Origin: Roseomonas aeriglobus
GTDB lineage: Bacteria > Pseudomonadota > Alphaproteobacteria > Sphingomonadales > Sphingomonadaceae
NCBI GenBank assembly: GCA_016937575.1
Contig: JAFHKN010000002.1
Span: forward strand, 62,001 to 126,000
Direction: 5' to 3'
DNA length: 64,000 bases
Positions 28,630-37,752 of this stretch are shown piece by piece. Position numbers and translations under genes: made by a program. The first letter of the stretch is position 1. Every line of letters starts with the position of its first letter. The notes under the pieces are model-generated. The model was not told the origin of the DNA. It saw only the letters and a list, made by a program, of their open reading frames with translations, and ran no database searches.

Positions 28630-30012
28630 ATGACCCATCGTTTCGACCCCACGTCCCTTCGCGAATATGACATCCGTGGCATCGTCGGGAAGACACTGGG
28701 GGCCGACGACGCGCGCGCGATCGGGCGGGGTTTCGCGACCTTGGTGCGCCGCGCCGGTGGCACGCGCGTGGCGGTCGGCCGTGACGGCCGCGTCTCGTCG
28801 GAAATGCTGGAGGCGGCGCTGGTCGACGGGCTGACCGCGTCGGGCGTCGATGTCGTGCGTGTCGGCCTGGGCCCGACGCCGATGCTCTATTATGCCGAAG
28901 CGACGCTGGAGGTGGACGGCGGCATCCAGATTACCGGCAGCCATAACCCGGCCGATTACAACGGTTTCAAGATGGTGCTGCAGCACAAGCCGTTCTTCGG
29001 CGAACAGATCCAGCAACTCGGCACGATGGCGGCCGCGGGGGACTGGGACGAGGGCGAAGGTACGGTCTCAGACGCCGATATCGAGGACACCTATGTCGGC
29101 CGCCTTCTCGCGGGCTATTCCGGCGGCACATTCCGCATCGGTTGGGACGCGGGTAATGGCGCCGCCGGCCGCGTCATCGAGAAGCTCGTCCAGCAGCTTC
29201 CGGGTGAGCACCACACGCTGTTCACCGATATAGACGGCAATTTCCCGAACCATCATCCCGATCCTACCGAAGAAAAGAACCTTGCCGATCTGAAACGCCT
29301 TGTCGCCGAAAAGAACCTCGATTTCGGATTGGCTTTCGACGGCGACGGCGACCGGGTGGGCGCGATCGACGGTCAGGGCCGTGTCGTGTGGGGCGATCAG
29401 CTGCTGTCTATCCTGGCTGTGCCGGTGCTGCGCAAGGAGCCGGGTGCGACGATCATCGCCGACGTGAAGGCATCGCAGATGCTGTATGACCGCATCGCCG
29501 AACTGGGCGGCAAGCCGCTGATGTGGAAGACCGGCCACAGCCTGGTTAAGACCAAGATGAAGGAAACGAACGCGCCGCTGGCCGGTGAGATGTCGGGCCA
29601 CATCTTCTTTGCGCAGGACTATTACGGCTTCGACGACGCGCAATATGCCGCGGTGCAGATCATCAATGCGGTGCATGTGACCGGCAAGTCGATGACCGAG
29701 TTGCGGAGCGACATGCCGGCGCTCGTCAACACGCCCGAAATGCGGTTCCAGGTCGATGAAGCCCGAAAGTTCGCGGTCGTCGAGGAAGTGCTCGACCGAC
29801 TGGAGGCCGAAGGCGCTGACGTCAATCGCACCGACGGCGCGCGCGTCAACACCGCCGACGGCTGGTGGCTGCTGCGTGCATCGAACACGCAGGACGTGCT
29901 GGTCGCCCGCGCCGAGGCGAAGGACCAGGCCGGGCTCGACCGGCTGATGGCGATGATCGATGCGCAACTGGCGGCAAGCGGTCTCGAACGGGGCCCGCAG
30001 GCGGGGCATTGA
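28630..30012 (+). CDS. pgmG: Phosphomannomutase / phosphoglucomutase (PgmG-like)
   Basis: This 460-aa alpha-D-phosphohexomutase interconverts the 6- and 1-phosphates of mannose and glucose, supplying exopolysaccharide and LPS sugars. The phosphoserine loop is [15 protein letters not shown], the metal loop AFDGDGDR, the sugar-binding loop GEMSGHIFF and the phosphate-binding end [12 protein letters not shown]. It is most like the dual-specificity PgmG of gellan-producing sphingomonads. GGAGG at 28621-28625 supports the ATG at 28630 over the one at 28609. Confidence 0.92.
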   Translation: MTHRFDPTSLREYDIRGIVGKTLGADDARAIGRGFATLVRRAGGTRVAVGRDGRVSSEMLEAALVDGLTASGVDVVRVGLGPTPMLYYAEATLEVDGGIQITGSHNPADYNGFKMVLQHKPFFGEQIQQLGTMAAAGDWDEGEGTVSDADIEDTYVGRLLAGYSGGTFRIGWDAGNGAAGRVIEKLVQQLPGEHHTLFTDIDGNFPNHHPDPTEEKNLADLKRLVAEKNLDFGLAFDGDGDRVGAIDGQGRVVWGDQLLSILAVPVLRKEPGATIIADVKASQMLYDRIAELGGKPLMWKTGHSLVKTKMKETNAPLAGEMSGHIFFAQDYYGFDDAQYAAVQIINAVHVTGKSMTELRSDMPALVNTPEMRFQVDEARKFAVVEEVLDRLEAEGADVNRTDGARVNTADGWWLLRASNTQDVLVARAEAKDQAGLDRLMAMIDAQLAASGLERGPQAGH

Positions 30013-30027
30013 AAAAGGAAGATTGAT

Positions 30028-30245
30028 TCAGAGAAGGCGCGAAGGCGCTAAGAAGGCTTTTGTACGCAGCGGCGCGGAGGCGCAGAGATTATCGGCCTGC
30101 CGCGGCAGCGGCCCTTTATCGTCGAGCGCCGCGGGCCGAGAGTTTCGCTAACGCGAAACGGTGTGCCAGGCGAACATCCTCTGCGCTTCCCGCCTCCGCG
30201 TGCAAACCTATCTTCTTACTCTTCGCGCCTTTGCGCCGTCTCTGA
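30028..30245. repeat. Long palindromic repeat, family E
   Basis: The outer arms TTCAGAGAAGGCGCGAAGGC and GCGCCTTTGCGCCGTCTCTG pair imperfectly; an inner pair GCGCGGAGGCGCAGAG / CTCTGCGCTTCCCGCC lies inside, followed by a GTTTCGCTAACGCGAAAC hairpin. The whole 218-bp unit can form one extended hairpin. Similar units are at 56729 and 63852. Confidence 0.8.
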
Positions 30246-30290
30246 ACAGCCCTTCTTCCTTCTTGCCGCCAAAGCCCCCAAATAGGCCCG

Positions 30291-31049
30291 ATGCGTCCAA
30301 CCCCCAGCATCGTCCGCGTCATCGATCTCGAAACCACCGGCAACGCGCCGCCCGCCCACGCCGTGGTCGAGATCGGCTGGCAGGACGTGGCGCTCCAGCC
30401 TGACGGGCGGTGGGAGCTGGAGGGCGAGGGCGGCAGCGTGCTGGTCAATCCTGGCCGGCCGATCCCGCCCGTGACGATGGCGGTCCACCATATCCGGGAC
30501 GAGGACGTTGCCGACGCACGCTACTGGCATGACGTCGCGCGGCCGATCCTCGACCCCTGGCCACGTCGCGTCGCGCTTGCGGCGCATCGGGCCAGCTTCG
30601 AGCAGCAGTTCTGCACCGCGGCGCTGACCCACGGCAATCAATGGATCTGCACCTGGAAATGCGCGCTCCGGCTGTGGCCTGACAGCCCCGGCTTCTCGAA
30701 CCAGATGCTACGCTATTGGCGCAAGCCTGCGGGGCTGGAGCATGAGCGCGGCCTTCCCGCCCACCGGGCATTTCCCGATGCCTATGTCACCGCCTTCCAC
30801 GTCCGCGACCAGCTCAATGAAGCGTCGGTCGCGCAGCTGGTCGAATGGACCGAAGCGCCGGGGCTGCTGCCGCGCGTCCGCTACGGCCCCGACCGTGGCA
30901 AGGAATGGCGCGAGATCGACAACGAAAGCCTGGCCGGCTTTCTTACCGATCGCGACGTTGATATCCGCTTCACCGCAGAGACCGAGCTCGCCCGCCGGCG
31001 GGGCGGGGGTGAGATCGGCCGGGCGTCGGCGCAGGAACTCCTGCTCTAA
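30291..31049 (+). CDS. DEDDh 3'-5' exonuclease (DnaQ/ExoX-like)
   Basis: This 252-aa protein has an N-terminal RNase-T-like nuclease fold: motif I VIDLETTGN, a second acidic/His element near VALAAHRASFEQQF, and the motif III-like LPAHRAFPDAYVT (H-x-D-A). The C-terminal part (about 180-252) has a short W-rich segment typical of ExoX-like proteins of alphaproteobacteria. It probably trims ssDNA in repair. It is 38 bp upstream of the signalling operon but shows no functional link. Confidence 0.84.
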   Translation: MRPTPSIVRVIDLETTGNAPPAHAVVEIGWQDVALQPDGRWELEGEGGSVLVNPGRPIPPVTMAVHHIRDEDVADARYWHDVARPILDPWPRRVALAAHRASFEQQFCTAALTHGNQWICTWKCALRLWPDSPGFSNQMLRYWRKPAGLEHERGLPAHRAFPDAYVTAFHVRDQLNEASVAQLVEWTEAPGLLPRVRYGPDRGKEWREIDNESLAGFLTDRDVDIRFTAETELARRRGGGEIGRASAQELLL

Positions 31050-31087
31050 TTTATTGCAACGTCGAGCGAATTCCGTAAGGCCGAATC

Positions 31088-32599
31088 GTGGCCTGGGGGG
31101 TATCCGCACAGATCCGCGACGATGATCGCGCGCTTCGCCGGCTGCTGCTGTGGGCGATGGGGCTGGGGTTCGCCGCGCTACTGGGCGCGGGCATCGCCGC
31201 CTGGTCGAGCACCGAACGCACGCAACGCTACGCCGCGCTGGTCGATCACAGCTATCAGGTGCGCGACGCCATAGGGCGGTTCCAGGTCACGCTCGAACAG
31301 TCGGAGACGGCGCGGCGCGGCTACCTGCTGACCGGCGCGGAGATATTCCGCGTGACCTACCGCGAAAACGCCGACCGGCTGGAGCGCGAACTGAGCGAGA
31401 TCGAATCGCTGACGCTCGACAATTCCACCCAGACCGAAGCCGTCGCGCGTATCCGCCGCCTGCTCGAGCGGGTGCAGGAAAGCCGGGATCGGTCGATGCA
31501 GCTGGTCGGCACGGGCAGCCGGGCCTTTGCGGTCGAGTTGTTCGACAGCGACGGATCGGTCATCGGCGTGCGGGCGATCCGGGCGCGCCTGCGCGTGATG
31601 CTGGCCGCGGAAGAGTCGCTGCTCGACGTGCGCGGTGCGGACCAGCGGGCCAGCACGGCCGCGTTCCTGACCGCGCTGGGCGCGGCGGGGCTGCTGGTGA
31701 TGCTGGTCGCCGGCGTTTCGTTCATCACCATTTTCCGCTTCACGCGCGACCTGGGGGCGTCTCGCGCGCGGTTGCAGGAACTGAACGACACGCTGGAGGA
31801 TCAGGTGGCCGAACGCACGACCGATCTCGCCCGTGCCAATGAGGAGATCCAGCGCTTCGCCTATATCGTCAGTCACGACCTGCGCTCGCCGCTCGTCAAC
31901 GTCATGGGCTTCACCGCCGAGCTGGAGGCGGGGCAGAAGGCGTTGGCGGAGATGGTCGATCGCGCCGACCGCGACGCGCCCGATGTCGTCACCGACGAAG
32001 CGCGGTTCGCCGCGCGAGAGGATCTGCCCGAGGCGATCGGCTTCATCCGCACCTCGACGCAGAAGATGGACCGGCTGATCAACGCCATCCTGAAACTGTC
32101 GCGCGAAGGCCGCCGCACGATCGCGCCCGAGCCGATCGACATGGCGGCACTCGTCTCCGGTATCCGTGACACGCTGCAGCACAGGCTCGACGAGGTGGGG
32201 GGAACGGTGGATGTCGCCGGCACCCTCCCGTCGATCGTCACCGACCGGCTGGCGATCGAGCAGGTGTTCGCCAACGTCATCGAGAATGCGGTAAAATACC
32301 GCCATCCGACCCGCCCGGTGCGCGTCACGGTGCGCGGGCGCCAGGTCGCCGGACGCGCGATGTTCGAGATTGCCGACAATGGGCGCGGGATCGACCCGCG
32401 CGATCATCAGCGCGTGTTCGACCTGTTTCGCCGCTCGGGCGCGCAGGATCAGCCGGGCGAAGGCATCGGCCTGGCCCATGTCCGCGCCTTGACCTACCGG
32501 CTGGGCGGGACCATCGATGTCGCGTCCGAGCTGGGAGAGGGCGCGACCTTCCGCATCAATCTTCCGCTCACCATCGAAACGTCAGGGCCGCTTGCATGA
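31088..32599 (+). CDS. Membrane sensor histidine kinase, CHASE3-like
   Basis: This 503-aa kinase has two transmembrane helices (about 18-38 and 195-217) around a helical periplasmic domain; the segment ALVDHSYQVRDAIGRFQV with ARRGYLLTG fits the CHASE3 domain. Then come a coiled-coil (220-255), an H-box SHDLRSPL with phospho-His263, and HATPase boxes NVIENAVKY, DNGRGID and GEGIGLAHV. A 40-residue acidic insertion follows the H-box. The GTG at 31088 is preceded by TAAGG. The stop overlaps the receiver gene (ATGA), so they are co-expressed. Confidence 0.88.
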   Translation: MAWGVSAQIRDDDRALRRLLLWAMGLGFAALLGAGIAAWSSTERTQRYAALVDHSYQVRDAIGRFQVTLEQSETARRGYLLTGAEIFRVTYRENADRLERELSEIESLTLDNSTQTEAVARIRRLLERVQESRDRSMQLVGTGSRAFAVELFDSDGSVIGVRAIRARLRVMLAAEESLLDVRGADQRASTAAFLTALGAAGLLVMLVAGVSFITIFRFTRDLGASRARLQELNDTLEDQVAERTTDLARANEEIQRFAYIVSHDLRSPLVNVMGFTAELEAGQKALAEMVDRADRDAPDVVTDEARFAAREDLPEAIGFIRTSTQKMDRLINAILKLSREGRRTIAPEPIDMAALVSGIRDTLQHRLDEVGGTVDVAGTLPSIVTDRLAIEQVFANVIENAVKYRHPTRPVRVTVRGRQVAGRAMFEIADNGRGIDPRDHQRVFDLFRRSGAQDQPGEGIGLAHVRALTYRLGGTIDVASELGEGATFRINLPLTIETSGPLA

Positions 32600-33039
32600 A
32601 CGCGCATCAATCCGTCACCATCGTCATGATCGAGGACGATGAAGGCCATGCCCGGCTGATCGAGAAGAACATCCGCCGCGCCGGCATCAACAACGACATC
32701 CGCCATTTCACCGATGGCACCTCGGCGCTCGATTACATGTTCAACGACGCGGCCGGGCCTGCGCTGAATGGTCCGGCGCTGATCCTGCTCGATCTCAACC
32801 TGCCTGACATGAGCGGCACCGACATCCTGGCCAAGGTGAAGGCCGAAGGATCGGCGGTGAAGCGCACGCCGGTCGTGGTGCTGACGACCACCGACGACAA
32901 GGTCGAAATCCAGCGCTGCTACGATCTCGGCTGCAACGTCTACATCACCAAGCCGGTGAACTACGAGAATTTCGCAACGGCGATCCGCCAGCTGGGGCTG
33001 TTCCTGTCGGTGATCCAGGTTCCGGACCAGGCCGAATAG
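32596..33039 (+). CDS. Single-domain response regulator (Rcp1-like)
   Basis: This 147-aa receiver protein has no output domain. Acidic residues at MIEDDE (12-15) and phospho-acceptor Asp66 in LLDLNLPDMSG, the Thr in VVLTTTDD and Lys in ITKPVNYENF complete the active site. It resembles the Rcp1 receivers that pair with CHASE/phytochrome kinases rather than the FATGUY receivers of the general stress response. It overlaps the kinase upstream and the hybrid kinase downstream (TAGTG), and so probably carries phosphate between them. Confidence 0.9.
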   Translation: MNAHQSVTIVMIEDDEGHARLIEKNIRRAGINNDIRHFTDGTSALDYMFNDAAGPALNGPALILLDLNLPDMSGTDILAKVKAEGSAVKRTPVVVLTTTDDKVEIQRCYDLGCNVYITKPVNYENFATAIRQLGLFLSVIQVPDQAE

Positions 33040-34079
33040 TGCCTCACGCTGGCGCCCGCATTCTCTATATCGACGACGACGCCGGCTTGTGCCGGCTCGC
33101 CGAACGCGCGCTGACGCGCCGCGGGATGCACGTCACCACCGCGAGCGGGGGCGAGGCGGGGCTGGCTCTGGCGTCGGAGCAGCGGTTCGATCTGGTCGCG
33201 GTCGACCATTACATGCCGGGGCTCGACGGGCTGGAGACGCTGAAGCGGCTGCGCCAGCTGGCCGAGCCTCCTGCGGTCGTCTACGTCTCGGGTTCCGAGG
33301 ACGCGCGTGTCGCGGTCGCAGCGATGAAGGCGGGTGCGGCCGACTATGTCGTGAAGACGGTGGGCGAGGATTTCTTCGATCTGCTGACCTCGACCATCGC
33401 CAATGTCATGATCAAGCAGGCGCTCCAGCGCGGCAAGGATCTGGCAGAGGCGGAGCTGCGCGCATCGAACGCGCGGCTCGAGGCGCTGCTGAAGGAGGTC
33501 AATCACCGCGTCGCCAATTCGCTGCAGCTGGTGTCGGCGTTCGTCCACCTCCAGTCGAGCCAGATTCAGGACGAGGCCGCCCGCGCCGCGCTGCAGGACA
33601 CACAGGCGCGCATAGCCGCGATCGGTGCGGTCCATCGCCGGCTCTACACCTCGAACGACGTCGAGGGTGTGGAGATGGACGAATATCTGCGCGCGCTGGT
33701 CGATGAACTTGGCCAGGCGTGGTCCGGCAGCCCGGATCACCGCATCCTGCTGACCAGCGACCCCATCCGTCTGCCGACCGACCGCGCGGTGTCGGTGGGG
33801 GTGATCGTCAACGAACTCGTCAGCAATGCGTGCAAATATGCGTATGGCGAAAGCTGCGGCGGGGAAATTCGCGTCGCGCTGCGGCGACAGGGCGACGACC
33901 GGTTCGAGTTGGCTGTCGAAGACGACGGGGTCGGCTTCGACGAAGGCGCGGCGCCGAAGGGCACGGGGCTGGGCACCAAGCTGGTGCGGACCATGGCGCA
34001 GAGCCTGCAATCCTCGGTCGTCTATACCCCGAATGACCCGCGCGGCCTGCGCGCAACATTGGTCGCTTCGCTCAACTGA
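33039..34079 (+). CDS. Receiver - HisKA_2/HRxxN-type histidine kinase fusion
   Basis: This cytosolic 346-aa protein starts with GTG inside the previous stop (TAGTG). Receiver domain: DDD at 12-14, Asp56 in VAVDHYMP and Lys106 in DYVVKTVG. A coiled-coil (125-150) leads to the phosphotransfer helix KEVNHRVANSLQL with His156-Arg-x-x-Asn160, the HRxxN signature, and a HATPase with NELVSNACKYA, EDDGVGFDE and GTGLGTKLV. The layout (REC then HRxxN kinase) is that of PakF-type kinases acting on the PhyR stress-response regulator. No phyR or nepR is nearby, so that link is only inferred. Confidence 0.88.
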   Translation: MPHAGARILYIDDDAGLCRLAERALTRRGMHVTTASGGEAGLALASEQRFDLVAVDHYMPGLDGLETLKRLRQLAEPPAVVYVSGSEDARVAVAAMKAGAADYVVKTVGEDFFDLLTSTIANVMIKQALQRGKDLAEAELRASNARLEALLKEVNHRVANSLQLVSAFVHLQSSQIQDEAARAALQDTQARIAAIGAVHRRLYTSNDVEGVEMDEYLRALVDELGQAWSGSPDHRILLTSDPIRLPTDRAVSVGVIVNELVSNACKYAYGESCGGEIRVALRRQGDDRFELAVEDDGVGFDEGAAPKGTGLGTKLVRTMAQSLQSSVVYTPNDPRGLRATLVASLN

Positions 34080-34152
34080 CGCTTGCCGCGGGCGAAGGCA
34101 CGGCTAATCTCCTGTTCGAACAAGCGTCTGGGCACCCGCAGGTGCCATCATC

Positions 34153-34250
34153 TCCGTTCGCCCCGAGCCTGTCGAAGGGCCGTACTTCGTGTCGCGAGGT
34201 GTTCGCGGGCGTATCGCGGTACGGTGCTTCGACAAGCGCGGCGCGAACGG
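34153..34250. repeat. Palindromic intergenic repeat, family D
   Basis: CCGTTCGCCCCGAGCCTGTC pairs with the inverted right arm GACAAGCGCGGCGCGAACGG. It shares the GCGGGCGTATCG core with the copy at 28494 and lies between the kinase operon and the DUF885 gene. Confidence 0.75.
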
Positions 34251-34286
34251 TGTGTGGTGAGGGCGCAAGCGATCAAGGGGAGAGCT

Positions 34287-36104
34287 ATGATGGATCGGCG
34301 GGAATTTCTGGCCTCGACGGCAGCGGCGGGGGCGATCGGGCTGGCGCCGGCGAAGGCGTTGGCGGCCGAGGCCGCACCTGCGGCGGGATCGGGCGATGCG
34401 GCGCTCAATGCGCAGTTCACCCGTATCTTCATAGAAGCGGGACTGCGCTCGCCTGAACTCGCGACCTCGCTCGGTTTCGACAAGGGGTCGGGCGCGGCGT
34501 TGAAGCGCAAGCTGAACGATCGCAGCCCGGCGGCCAAAGCGGAGAATCTCGCGCGGACAAAGGCCGCGATCGCGACGGTCGAGGGGTTCGACCCGGCGAC
34601 CCTGTCGAAGGGCGCGAAGCTCAACCGCGAGGTCGTGCTCTACCAGCTGCGCTCGCAGATCGTCGGACAGGAGCGATTCGGCGTCGATTCGCCGCAGCGC
34701 CCGTTCATCATCACCCAGCAGGGTGGCGCCTATTTCTCGATCCCCGATTTCCTGAATTCGTCGCATACCATTCAGACCGCGGACGATGCCGAAGCCTATC
34801 TCGATCGCACCCGCGCGTTCGCGACGGCGCTCGATCAGGACAGCGCCAACCAGGAGGCGCAGGCGGCGCGGGGCTATCTGGCGCCGGCTTTCTCGCTCGA
34901 TCTCGCGCTCGGGCAGATGGCGGCGCTGCGCAAGCCGGCCCCGGCCGACAACACGCTGACCCAGTCGATCGTGCGCCGCACCAACGGCAAGATCCCGGGC
35001 GACTGGAGTGCGCGCTGTGCCGCGATCGTCGAGAAGGAGGTCTATCCTGCGCTGGACCGCCAGATCGCGCTAGTGACGAACCTCCGCAAGACTGCACGGA
35101 CGTCGGCGGGCCTGTGGGACGTGCCGCAGGGCGCCGCCCTCTATGCCGCGGCACTCGAACAAGCGACGACGACCAAATTCACACCGGACGAGGTGCACAC
35201 GCTCGGCCTGCAGCAGGTCGCCGAGATCAGCGCGCAGCTCGACACGATCCTGAAGAGCCAGGGCCTGACCCGCGGCACCGTCGGCGAGCGGCTGACCGCG
35301 CTCAACGCGCGCGGCGACCAACTTTATCTCGACACGCCGGCGAGCAAGAAGGAGCTGATCGACGGCCTGAACGCCGGCAACGCCGCGATGCAGGCGAAGC
35401 TGGCGCGGGCGTTCAATAATCCGCCCAACGCGCCGCTGATGATCCAGGCGGTGCCGGCCGAGATCCAGGACGGCGCGTCGAACGGCTATTACAGCCGTGC
35501 CGCGCTCGATGGCTCGCGTCCGGCGATCTACTGGATCAACCTCAAATCGGTCGGCGACTGGCCGAAGTATACGCTGCCGTCGCTGACCTATCACGAGGGC
35601 GTGCCCGGTCATCACCTGCAGATCACGATCGCGCAAGGGTCCGACCAGCCGCTGATCCGCAAGGTCGGCGGGTTCAGCGCGTATAGCGAGGGTTGGGCGC
35701 TCTATGCCGAACAGGTCGCCGACGAACTGGGCGGCTATGCGACGCCGCTGGAGAAGGCGGGCTACCTCCAGTCCTTCCTGTTCCGTGCCGCGCGGCTGGT
35801 GGTCGATACCGGCATCCACGCCAAGCGCTGGACCCGCGAACAGGCGACCGATTATCTGGTCAAGACGACCGGCTTCGCGCGGCCCCGGTCGCAGCGCGAG
35901 GTGGAGCGTTATTGCACGCAAGCCGGCCAGGCGTGCAGTTACAAGGTCGGCCACATCGCCTGGCTGCGCGCGCGAGACAATGCCCGCAAGATCCTGGGCG
36001 CAAAGTACGACGTGAAGACGTTCCACGAGGTGCTGCGCGATGGCGCCGTACCGCTGACGATTCTGGAGCGGCTGGTCGAGGAACGGGCGCGGGCGCTGGT
36101 GTGA
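34287..36104 (+). CDS. DUF885 family metallohydrolase, Tat-exported
   Basis: This 605-aa protein has a Tat-type signal (DRREFLASTAAAGAIGLAPA, residues 3-22), then a helical domain. The zinc motif HEGVPGHH lies at 436-443, with EGWALYAE some 30 residues later, which fits the M32-like gluzincin fold of DUF885 carboxypeptidase-like enzymes. The substrate is unknown. The start is one of two tandem ATGs at 34287/34290, after AAGGGGAGAG. It is monocistronic, and a large family A repeat follows. Confidence 0.88.
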   Translation: MMDRREFLASTAAAGAIGLAPAKALAAEAAPAAGSGDAALNAQFTRIFIEAGLRSPELATSLGFDKGSGAALKRKLNDRSPAAKAENLARTKAAIATVEGFDPATLSKGAKLNREVVLYQLRSQIVGQERFGVDSPQRPFIITQQGGAYFSIPDFLNSSHTIQTADDAEAYLDRTRAFATALDQDSANQEAQAARGYLAPAFSLDLALGQMAALRKPAPADNTLTQSIVRRTNGKIPGDWSARCAAIVEKEVYPALDRQIALVTNLRKTARTSAGLWDVPQGAALYAAALEQATTTKFTPDEVHTLGLQQVAEISAQLDTILKSQGLTRGTVGERLTALNARGDQLYLDTPASKKELIDGLNAGNAAMQAKLARAFNNPPNAPLMIQAVPAEIQDGASNGYYSRAALDGSRPAIYWINLKSVGDWPKYTLPSLTYHEGVPGHHLQITIAQGSDQPLIRKVGGFSAYSEGWALYAEQVADELGGYATPLEKAGYLQSFLFRAARLVVDTGIHAKRWTREQATDYLVKTTGFARPRSQREVERYCTQAGQACSYKVGHIAWLRARDNARKILGAKYDVKTFHEVLRDGAVPLTILERLVEERARALV

Positions 36105-36112
36105 AGGCAAAG

Positions 36113-36231
36113 CTCCCTCTCCCCTTCAGGGGAGAGGGCCGGGGAGAGGGGAAGGTGTTCCACTGGGTCCGAAGCTCGCGGCATTGCCCCTCTCGCAACC
36201 CTCTCCCCTGAAGGGGAGAGGGCTATCGCGC
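36113..36231. repeat. Palindromic intergenic repeat, family A (CTCTCCCC type)
   Basis: The left arm CCTCTCCCCTTCAGGGGAGA and right arm CCCTCTCCCCTGAAGGGGAG are each self-complementary and inverted to each other. Similar to 47663-47777, which lies inside a coding end. Confidence 0.82.
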
Positions 36232-36284
36232 GTGGAACCCCAGACGCGAAACTGCTTTCTCCCGAGCAAAAGGGAGACCAACTC

Positions 36285-37724
36285 ATGTTACGCCGCCTGA
36301 CCCTCGCCACCGCCACTGCGGCGCTGGCCCTGTCCCCCATCGCCGCCAGTGCCCAGACGGCGCGCGCGATCACCCAGTCCGACCGGGCGCAGGGCGCGCA
36401 GGCGAACCCGGAACTCGTCGCGCAGTTCGGCGGGCGCTACGACGGCCCGCAGGCGGCCTTCGTCGAGCGGGTCGGCAAGCGTGTCGCGCTGCAGTCCGGC
36501 CTGTCGAATTCGCAGAACGACTTTACCGTCCAGCTGCTCAACTCGCCGGTCGAGAACGCCTTCGCGATCCCTGGCGGCTATGTCTACGTCACCCGCCAGC
36601 TGCTTGCCTTGATGAACAGCGAAGACGAGCTGGCGTTCGTCATGGGGCATGAGGTCGGCCACGTCGCCGCGCGGCATTCGGCGGGCCGGCAGAAGACCTC
36701 GACGATCGGCGGCGTCCTGGCGGGCATCGTCGGTGCTGTCGCCGGCAATTCGGGCGTCGGCCAGCTGATCGGTGCCGGCGCGCAGCAGGCAGCGGGGCTC
36801 TACACCCTGAAATATGGCCGCGACCAGGAATATCAGGCCGATACGCTCGGCATCCGCTACGTGGCGGGGGCCGGCTACGATCCCAATGCGGCGCCGTTGA
36901 TCTTGGGTTCGCTGGGGGCGGAGACGGCGCTGGAAGCACGCGCGGCCGGGCGGAACGCCGCGGCGGTGCCGACATGGCTCAGCACCCACCCGTCGAATGC
37001 GGCGCGCGTCCAGCGCGCGCGGCAACTGGCGCAGCAGACAGCATCGACAAACATGCGCGCCGGTCAGGACACTGGCTTTCTGCGTATGCTCGACGGGATG
37101 GTCTATGACGACGACCCCGCGCAGGGCGTGATCGATGGCCAGACCTTCCGCCATCCGCAGCTGCGGTTCCGCTTCACCGCGCCGACCGGCTACACCATCG
37201 CCAATGCCGCCGACGCGGTGACCGTTGCCGGCCAGCGCGGACAGGCGCAGCTGTCCGCCGCCGGCCGCACGTCGCCTGCCGCCGCGGTCGTTCAGCGCTT
37301 CCAGGCGATCGGCGGACGGATCGACGCGTCGCAGGTGCGCGAGACCATGATCGGTGGCCGCGCGTCCGCCGTCGCGACGACCACGGCCGCCGCCAACAAC
37401 CAGCGTGTCGATGCGACCGTCATCGCCACCACGCTGCCGTCGGGCACCTACACCTGGACGATCGTGACGCCGCAAGGCTCGGGGATCGGCCCGTTCGAGC
37501 CGCTGCTTGACAGTTTCGCGCCGCTCAGCGCGACGGAGGCCGGGCAGATCCGCGGCAAGCGCATCCGCATTCACACGGTACGCGCCGGCGACACGATCGA
37601 CAGCCTGGCGCGGCAGATGGCCTATCCGACCCTGCAGCGGGACCGTTTCCTGACATTGAACGGCATCGCGGATGGGACGACGCTTCGCCCCGGCACGCTC
37701 GTGAAGCTGGTGGTGGCTGGATAG
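36285..37724 (+). CDS. Exported M48 family metalloprotease with C-terminal LysM-like segment
   Basis: This 479-aa protein has a signal peptide (about 1-24, ending ASA), an M48 catalytic domain with HEVGH (122-126) and the third ligand in EYQADTLGIRY, a glycine-rich helix pair (about 140-165), then a beta-rich region (285-410) and a final LysM-like module (about 428-478, HTVRAGDTIDSLARQMAYP...PGTLVKLVV). It is a likely periplasmic quality-control protease that binds peptidoglycan by its tail. A second M48 gene lies at 57693-59069. Confidence 0.9.
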   Translation: MLRRLTLATATAALALSPIAASAQTARAITQSDRAQGAQANPELVAQFGGRYDGPQAAFVERVGKRVALQSGLSNSQNDFTVQLLNSPVENAFAIPGGYVYVTRQLLALMNSEDELAFVMGHEVGHVAARHSAGRQKTSTIGGVLAGIVGAVAGNSGVGQLIGAGAQQAAGLYTLKYGRDQEYQADTLGIRYVAGAGYDPNAAPLILGSLGAETALEARAAGRNAAAVPTWLSTHPSNAARVQRARQLAQQTASTNMRAGQDTGFLRMLDGMVYDDDPAQGVIDGQTFRHPQLRFRFTAPTGYTIANAADAVTVAGQRGQAQLSAAGRTSPAAAVVQRFQAIGGRIDASQVRETMIGGRASAVATTTAAANNQRVDATVIATTLPSGTYTWTIVTPQGSGIGPFEPLLDSFAPLSATEAGQIRGKRIRIHTVRAGDTIDSLARQMAYPTLQRDRFLTLNGIADGTTLRPGTLVKLVVAG

Positions 37725-37752
37725 CGGCGCGCGAGCGCGCTAAGCGGGCCGG

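Noticed and set aside
32596..33039. Considered as a FATGUY-type stress-response receiver
   Set aside because: The region after the conserved Lys reads KPVNYENFATA, like Rcp1 receivers, and lacks the FATGUY signature.
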